Source: Distichodus sexfasciatus (taxonomy: Eukaryota; Chordata; Actinopteri; Characiformes; Distichodontidae). From it: DNA of 64,000 bases. The stretch is taken from the NCBI GenBank assembly GCA_032718565.1, contig JAVGVS010000106.1, positions 1,385,554-1,449,553 on the forward strand, in the 5' to 3' direction. Under the pieces are notes generated by a model, which had not been told where the DNA came from, did not search any database, and was given only the letters and a program-made list of their open reading frames with translations. Both the position numbers and the translations under genes were made by a program. Shown here piece by piece: positions 58,101-64,000 of this stretch (position 1 is the stretch's first letter; each line of letters opens with the position of its first letter).

Positions 58101-61100
58101 TGGAATCGGTTGTAAAACGCGGAGCGTCGTATAATTGGCTGATGTCAGTGTGTGGTCGAAGCAAAGCAGTGGTTTCTAATCAGTTTTGGCCGCTGCAGCC
58201 CCCTGTACGTGTTACCTGTCGAGGCGGGACTCAGCTTTCCACACACACACACAAACGCACAGACACAGAGGGGGAAAACGTCAACGGTCAGCTGTGGCGA
58301 AGAGGCTGAAACACCCAAGAACTCAAAACAGTGAGGGAATTGGAGTGTCAGTGCTAAGTTTAGAGCAGAACAATAACTGAACGATTTTTATGAATCGGGA
58401 GAACAACTCTTTTGTAAGTTTTGCCAGCACGCGATAGACTGCACCCGCAAGAACACGTGACGACCACTTACAGTCAAACACTCACATCAGAAACGCTTGG
58501 TTTTGCAGGAAAAAATGAATGTTTGTTGTTGTTTATAGAGAAATGTTTTAGCAAAGCAGTAAATGTTCTGCTGAAGCCCAGCGCTTTGTTGAAGTTGAAT
58601 AACAGTCATTTAATGTGAAATCATTTATCTATTGCATTGTTCTTTTCCCATCCACTCCATAATTAGACACTTTTTAGGTGAATAAATACGATTATAACGT
58701 AAAACACGGAATTCAGAAGAAGAAAAATGGAAAAAAACGGAATTCAGGAAAAAGCTTAACGGATTTCATAGAGCCCTAAACTCCGTCACACCAACTTGAG
58801 CAGCGCTTGCTGCATTGACGCAGCACCGAAATTCACCTTTGAACCGTCAGTCGCTGACCTTTCTGACGTCCTAAGATTACTGTGCGAAACTGGCTCGTGC
58901 AGTATTTTACTATTAATACTAGAGCGCTGGCTCCCGAAGTCGGGGGGAGTCTAACAGTTGACCGAATATTCAAGCTTTACTCATTTCTCACAGGGAGCCG
59001 GTTAAGTTTCAATTCCAGTTTTGTCGGTCGGAGAGACAGTCTTGAGAAAAACATGCTGAAATACGTACGCGATTAACCCGCATGCTAACGTGATTCATCT
59101 TCGACGCGTATTCACCATATGACGTATCCGGTGTCCTTTGGAGTGTAACCGTGCCTGTTTTCGCTCTCCAGTTTGAGCATGGACAGTGAGAGCGACGGAG
59201 TGGAGGAGTCTCGTCCCCCGAGCCAGGAAGCTCCGTCTCCTCCCCACAAACTCAGCACCGTCAACTTCAAGGTAGCCGACACACTCACGACGCCCCAGCG
59301 TTAACCGCCGCTCCTCCCGGACCGGTAAAGGTACCACTGAGGTACTCGGAAGGCAAGGACACCGTCCCCAAGCACTGCTCTCCAGGCGCTGCCCGCGTCA
59401 GCTGCCCGCTGCTCCTTCGCGGATGGGTCAGACGCAGAGGTCTCATGTGGCGCCGTGGGGCACTATGGAGTGTACCGAGGCAAATAGGGCGCGTGTGACT
59501 CTCCGTGTGCGCTACCTAGTGCATAGAGAGCCGTTAAGCTGCAACCCCGGCTACTTTCTGAGATGCATACTACCACATAGAAGAGTATGATAAGAGCGCC
59601 TTACCTAGCATACTATTAAGTGCAGTAGTGCACGGATCGGGACCCGGCCCACGTGTGAGGCAAGTGAGGCAAACACACCGTTTAGTGAGTTAAACATATT
59701 TCACACGTGCAGCAGAGATTTTGTCGGTGAACGTTCCACCGCGCGATCAGAATTTTGGACAAAAGGACCCCATACGTTTTAAAACGGAAGGCGCGGGCCG
59801 TGTGAAATCCCACCTCGGACTTCGGACGTGCCTGACACAAGCGCCGCCTTTCCCACGAACAGTAAACGCGTCATCAAATCTAAGCAACGGTCCGATACCG
59901 ATGACTTATTATCGAGCGATTCCGATATGATTCCGATATTATCGCGCATCCCTAATTATTAGGGCTGGGTATCGTTGCTGATTTCCTGAATCGATTCGAT
60001 TCCGATTCACAAGGTCCTGATCCGATTCAATTCTCTATTCGATTCAATTCGATTCGATTTGATATCGGTTTATTTCGAGATTTCTTTGCGTCAGTACTCG
60101 TTTTGCTCGGTCATAAAATAGGCCAGACAGCGTTTCGAGCGGAGCGGCTTCAGCCACGGCTCTATTTGGTTTGGGTTTCGCCGGTCTCACGTTTTTATAG
60201 CTCTCCTTGCGCGGTCGCGAGAAGTAGTGCGTAGCCGCAGGAAAAGATCGATCTGCCAATTTTTGAATCGTTATCGTGTTTTTCGAACGAGAAGCGATAT
60301 TGATCGGTGAATCGATTTTTTTGAACCCAGCCCTACTGATTATTACATAAGGAGCTAATACGTTTTATTTCAACTTTTATAAGGAAGTCTAAGGAGTTTG
60401 GGACTAGAATTCCTAAACGATATCTGATTGATTTTGTGCTCTTTTTTTTTTTTTTTAGATGATAGGCAAGAAGAGCCCCGACTCCTGCACCAGAGAGAAA
60501 ATGCTGAAGCGTGGATATGACAAGGTAGAAAATCAGAGCCTACCGTCTTCTCGAAACAAGATCAAGTTTCCAGTAAAAAAAACCCTCCTCCAATCGTTAT
60601 TTAAAATACGAGTTTAAAATGATGTTCCGTGTCGTCACGTGTGTGTTTATCGTCGTGGTAATGCGTGTTTATCCAGGCGTATACGGAGGAGCTGGTGGAC
60701 CTCCACCGCAGACTGATGGCCCTGAGAGAGAGGAACATCCTACAGCAGGTCAGATCACTCGACTCTTTTACTCGGTTGCTAACGGTTAGGGCGTGATCAG
60801 AAGATCGCCGGTTCGAATCCCAGCACCGGTAAAAACGCCTACCGCCCACTGCTCCTTCACGGACGGGTCAAATGCAGCGGTCACATTTGGCTGTGGTGCG
60901 CTGGGTGCTGTGGTGTGTTCACAATGACAAATAATCACTGACTTTCTCTCTTGGTTTTTGGTTTTTGGATTTAAAGTGCCGCGCAAACGATAGAGATTTA
61001 CACCGGTACTTTTTTTGTGGCCGCCGGCCGCGTTTCTTGTAACGTCTGGCGTGTTTTTGCGCCGCAGATAGTGAACCTGATCGAGAAGACGGGCCACTTC

Positions 61101-61196
61101 AACGTCACCAACACCACCTTCGACTTCGACCTCTTCTCCCTGGACGAGTCGACGGTGCGCAAACTTCAGAGCTACCTGGAGGCCACGTCCACATGA
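51966..61196 (+). CDS. mllt1: MLLT1 / ENL, YEATS-domain super elongation complex subunit
   Basis: Thirteen coding exons: 51966-51977, 53902-54082, 55104-55186, 55824-55967, 56062-56187, 56261-56655, 56787-56988, 57320-57401, 57492-57600, 59172-59271, 60459-60524, 60677-60748 and 61068-61196. They total 566 codons plus stop (human ENL 559). Residues 1-140 form the YEATS domain, which reads acetyl- and crotonyl-lysine on histone H3. The pocket residues F28, H56, S58, Y78 and F81 are all present at the human positions. The middle (exons 6-9) is basic, then Ser/acid-rich and disordered. The last 70 residues (ELVDLHRRLMALRERN to VRKLQSYLEA) are the ANC1 homology domain that binds AF4 family proteins, DOT1L and CBX8. 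ENL rather than AF9: it starts MDN, has no poly-Ser run, and contains YPMLPTIPLSAFSDPKK. All introns are GT-AG except the second (GC-AG). Confidence 0.96.
52112..52158. repeat. (GT)n(AT)n microsatellite
   Basis: GT run followed by TATATA and TGTGTG, in mllt1 intron 1, about 130 bases after the first exon. Confidence 0.85.
53660..53810. repeat. MITE fragment in mllt1 intron 1
   Basis: GGGGTCGACCGATTATCAGCCC belongs to the TCGACCGATATTGG family seen at 29.6, 54.3, 54.9 and 61.9 kb. Confidence 0.5.
54397..54772 (+). mobile_element. 376-bp hAT-type MITE, copy A
   Basis: Starts TAGGGCTGGGTTCAAAAAATC and ends GATACCCAGCCGTA, with the identical 8-bp AACATGAA on both sides (54389-54396 and 54773-54780). 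Same length as, and opposite orientation to, the copy at 59960. The interior includes a GCGCGACCGCGCAAGGAGAGC stretch. Located in mllt1 intron 2. Confidence 0.9.
57602..59171. other. mllt1 intron 9 with probable hAT-like element (58036-58779)
   Basis: No exon is seen. About 58036 begins TAGGGCCCTGCGATTAGCG and about 58779 ends CGGATTTCATAGAGCCCTA. These are imperfect inverted ends of a fish family with the opening TAGGGCTCTATGAAATCCG. No clean target duplication was found. Confidence 0.5.
59325..59430 (+). repeat. Partial SINE
   Basis: GGTAAAGGTACCACTGAGGTACTC through CCCCAAGCACTGCTC to GGATGGGTCAGACGCAGAGG; the tRNA-like head is missing. It abuts a second repeat from about 59455. Confidence 0.7.
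59455..59650. repeat. Dispersed repeat (shared with 21455-21635)
   Basis: Same word order and strand as the intronic copy in tep1 (GAGAGCCGTTAAGCTGCAACC, GATGCATACTACCACATAG, GTATGATAAGAGCGCC, AAGTGCAGTAGTGCAC). Confidence 0.7.
59700..59955. repeat. Dispersed repeat (inverse of 26030-26320)
   Basis: GGTGAACGTTCCACCGCGCGATCAGAATTTTGG to GGTCCGATACCGATGAC, complementary to the tep1 intronic copy; ends at a GCATCCCTAATT word. Confidence 0.7.
59960..60335 (-). mobile_element. 376-bp hAT-type MITE, copy B
   Basis: Starts TAGGGCTGGGTATCGTTGCTG and ends TTTGAACCCAGCCCTA, the reverse of copy A and of exactly the same length. Flanks CTAATTAT (59952-59959) and CTGATTAT (60336-60343) differ at one of eight bases, consistent with an older 8-bp target duplication. 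Located in mllt1 intron 10, about 120 bases before exon 11. Confidence 0.88.
60780..60945 (+). repeat. tRNA-derived SINE with internal deletion
   Basis: GTTAGGGCGTGATCAGAAGATCGCCGGTTCGAATCCC head, shortened body, and the tail GGTCAAATGCAGCGGTCAC to CACAATGACAAATAATCACTG. In the last mllt1 intron. Confidence 0.75.
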
Positions 61197-62822
61197 CCAA
61201 GGGAGGTCACCTATCCGTCGCCGTCCGCCAAACAAGCCAGACCTTCGAGAGAGACGCAAAAGGACAGGCGTTTTAGGGAATCGAAACGCTCATGCACATA
61301 AAACGAGATACTGTAACGCGCTAGGAACTGGAGACGTTGGAGAGGAGTTCAGGGTCGAACAAATGAAGGCAGCGCTTCGGGGGGGGGGAGTTTTTTGCAC
61401 TAAACCTATAATCAAACCGGTTGGCGCGGTGCCGTCCGGACGGGTCTGTGTCTGATCCGTTACGACGACGGATTCAACAGTTCACCTGCAGCTCTAAGGG
61501 CTTCGTGCAAAAGGGGTTTTGTCTCTCTGACCACAACTGTGTCGGCCTCGTCACCTCCTTCGCCGATGTAAATCTAAAGGGTACTGCTTTCGGTACTGGA
61601 CAGTTTAAGAAAATTGATTTATTATTGCTGCGTAAAGTTATTTTTCACGTTCACGTCCTCTCTGGAGCGCCTGCTCCTGGTTGACAACACCACAGTCTTA
61701 ATGCCGACCATAATTACATTATGACAGAGGTACCAAAAATCTCTTTAAGGTGCCAGACCGATAAGCAGTACCACTAAGCGTTGAAATGTCCGTGTAATGG
61801 TGTGTGAACAAAGATCACCAGAATCCTACATAAAAGAAATACTTCATCTAAAAAGAGCAAACGTCGCGAATAACTGGAGGCTGACCGATATTGGTTTTTC
61901 TGGGTCGATATCGATATCGATTATTAGTAGTTAACGCCACTTTTATGAAGGTCCAGTTTTGGAGGGCTTTCTTCATCTCTGTCTAGGGGTGTAATGATAT
62001 GCATCGGTCTGCATCGATACGTCAGTGATCCACAAGGCCGTAGCATCGCTCTGAGACTTGTAACGTCAGAGACGTCAGCTGGTTTCCTCACAACTTTTTA
62101 TTACGCGTGACAACGCCGACTACTGTGAGCAGTCGCTCGGGAATAAACCGCGTTCCAACGACATTTGACCTCATGTCGATCTCTGGAGGAGAAATCGCAT
62201 CGGCGGACGAATCGCGTTTGTCTGCCGAATGGATGTAATATTGCCTTGTGACGATGCAGGGCGTAACCCGTCCGTCCGTCCGTCCGAGTTGTGCTGAGGG
62301 ACCGGGTTTACGGGGTGTGATTGAGTTCATGAGGAGGTTGATCCGTATTTTTGGATGAAGTATCTCTTTGAGAGAAAGCGATTAAAAAAGGGATCAAAGT
62401 TAAAGCTTTGCTCATTGATGCTGACACAGTTGATCTGATGGAGGGAAGTTTCTGCCTTCGTAGTGCCTTCAAAAAAAAAAAACGGACATTTCTATGAACG
62501 GTTCTCTGTGAGTCTCTCGTTTTTCCAAAGCATACGTCCGTGCTGAAAAATATGAAAGCTAAAACTAAAGTACTACAAATAACGCTTTGGTGGAAGACGC
62601 CGAAGGAGAGATCGATGCCGTTAACGCGCAGAGCGTTTTGGGTTAATGTGTGTGTGTTTTCTTTTGCATTTCAGTTGTATTATTCCATTTATTTATATTG
62701 CTGCACTTTTCTGCTCACTTCAGTGCTTCGTTCTTGTCCATTACATATATTTATGTTTTTTAACACAATTTTGACATGCGAAAGTGTATAGATTTTTGTC
62801 AGTGTTTTTTTTTTTAATTAAA
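61197..62822 (+). other. mllt1: mllt1 3' UTR (probable extent)
   Basis: Follows the stop codon. It contains a G run at 61380-61390 and repeat remnants at 61870-61930 (TGACCGATATTGG family) and 61985-62340 (GGGGTGTAATGATATGCATCG opening). AATAAA at 62142-62147 lies inside a repeat; ATTAAA at 62817-62822 is another candidate end. The true end is not decided. Confidence 0.4.
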
Positions 62823-63103
62823 TGCCCATTTTTCAGCCGCGTCGATAGTTATGTGATCACTAGCACATGCTGGATGGAGGGGGAGAGTGAGGTTGTGCTC
62901 TCTCATGATGTACCTGAAGTATTATTAATATCAGTGGAAGTGTTTTGGTGTCCGGTACATTGTCGTCTGAGCAAAAAAAGGGGTTCGTTTTACATAACCC
63001 TCTGTCTCTGTGTGGTCAGTGGTCCCTCATCCTTTTTTGGTTCTAAATGTACTGTATGGAGAGCCAGTAAACAGTGCTTCCAAAGATGTTTTTAGTGGAG
63101 AGG

Positions 63104-63137
<34 letters not shown>

Positions 63138-64000
63138 CTGCAGATCACTACAGGTAACTGCATTCATGATAAACAACTTGTATAAAATGGCAAAAGGTCT
63201 GTTCTCATTATTTACGACAAACAGTATTTATCACATTCATACAAACTCGAAAAAGATCATTTTGCTCACATTCACCATGACATTTACACTAACTACACAC
63301 ACAACTCACGCAGAACGTTTAAGGCTCGTAAATCGTTAATCGTAAAAGTACACAGTGAGACTAAATGCTGTTTTCCAGGACCATAGGTATTGTATACAAA
63401 ATTATATACAGTATATATATTGTTATAATACATTAATAGACTAAAGGCTAGGTAGAAAGAAGAAAAGGCAGTGCAAATGTACTTTCAGATTAATTCAAGA
63501 AATCTGACGAGAAGCGATACATAAAAATATAGAAGGAATATATAGAAACGATATGTATAAATATGGAATATACACAATGTAAGATTCTTTGTCACATAGT
63601 TATACAGGTGCAACATAGTGAAATGTAACCTAAAACTGCGAATCGGATTAAGTTTAAGAAACATTGCAAGAAGTTAAATTTAAAAATGCAAATTTATAGA
63701 GATTATATTAAATATTTATATAATATAATGTAACATATGAAGAAAATGTATTGTCAATCCAGCCGCAAAATATACAGAGAGCTGAAATCATGTTCTCTGG
63801 AGCAAAATGTTGGACAAATTGGACAAAATGATTGAACCATAATTTTAAATTATTGTTAAATTACTGTCATAATATAATTGTAATATAACAATAAAATAAA
63901 AAAATGTTTATTGAAAAAAATTCCCAATAATATTTTAAATTATTGATATATCACAGTCATAATATAATATGTTATATTATACATATTATATGTATAATAC
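62823..64000. other. Non-coding, AT-rich end of window
   Basis: No exon recognised. A (TG)n run lies at 63106-63134, and an antisense LINE tail at about 63565-63650 (AAGATTCTTTGTCACATAG, TACAGGTGCAACATAGTGAAATGTA). The last 300 bases are extremely AT-rich. Confidence 0.5.

Noticed and set aside
60044..60259. 71-codon minus-strand frame as a gene
   Set aside because: It lies wholly inside the 376-bp MITE and is not open in the second copy.

Overview
This is a stretch of vertebrate nuclear DNA, almost certainly from a teleost fish. It has long intron-rich genes with GT-AG splice sites. It is dense in teleost-style repeats: tRNA-derived SINEs, hAT and Harbinger MITEs, an I-like LINE with a GAA tail, and Ty3/gypsy debris. 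The three intact genes are clear orthologues of human TEP1, ZNF414 and MLLT1. There is no bacterial-type operon, CRISPR array or phage here. The species cannot be fixed from the sequence alone.

Layout. 1-3.8 kb: decayed retroelements (Ty3/gypsy pol, then a LINE endonuclease fragment). 4.1-5.7 kb: an inverted-repeat element with a SINE inside it. 7.2-8.7 kb: remains of a small secreted C1q-domain gene, broken by a stop and frameshifts. 9.74-10.06 kb: a complete Harbinger-type MITE. 10.4-38.7 kb, minus strand: tep1, which I could trace as 52 coding exons (about 2,600 codons). They run from a Ser/Thr-rich N-terminus through TROVE, a vWA-like segment, DUF4062, NACHT and a long WD40 array. Its introns hold several minisatellites and two long pyrimidine-only tracts. 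38.7-45.3 kb: an intergenic repeat zone with a 2.2 kb foldback element and a hAT transposon that carries a nested LINE. 46.2-50.1 kb, plus strand: znf414. 51.9-62.8 kb, plus strand: mllt1 (ENL), complete, with 13 coding exons.

Roles. tep1 encodes the large scaffold protein shared by telomerase and vault particles. znf414 encodes a small C2H2 zinc-finger protein. mllt1 encodes the YEATS-domain acyl-lysine reader of the super elongation complex. tep1 and znf414 lie head to head across about 7 kb; znf414 and mllt1 are in tandem, about 1.9 kb apart. Nothing suggests that the three work in one pathway.

I did not find a new molecular system. The most useful observations are the exactly dated nested insertion (LINE inside hAT, both target-site duplications preserved), the coding minisatellite at the tep1 N-terminus, two apparent one-base lesions near the tep1 3' end, an 82-bp repeat unit that forms arrays in separate tep1 introns, strand-asymmetric tracts, a GC-AG intron in mllt1, and a matched pair of 376-bp MITEs in opposite orientation within mllt1 introns.
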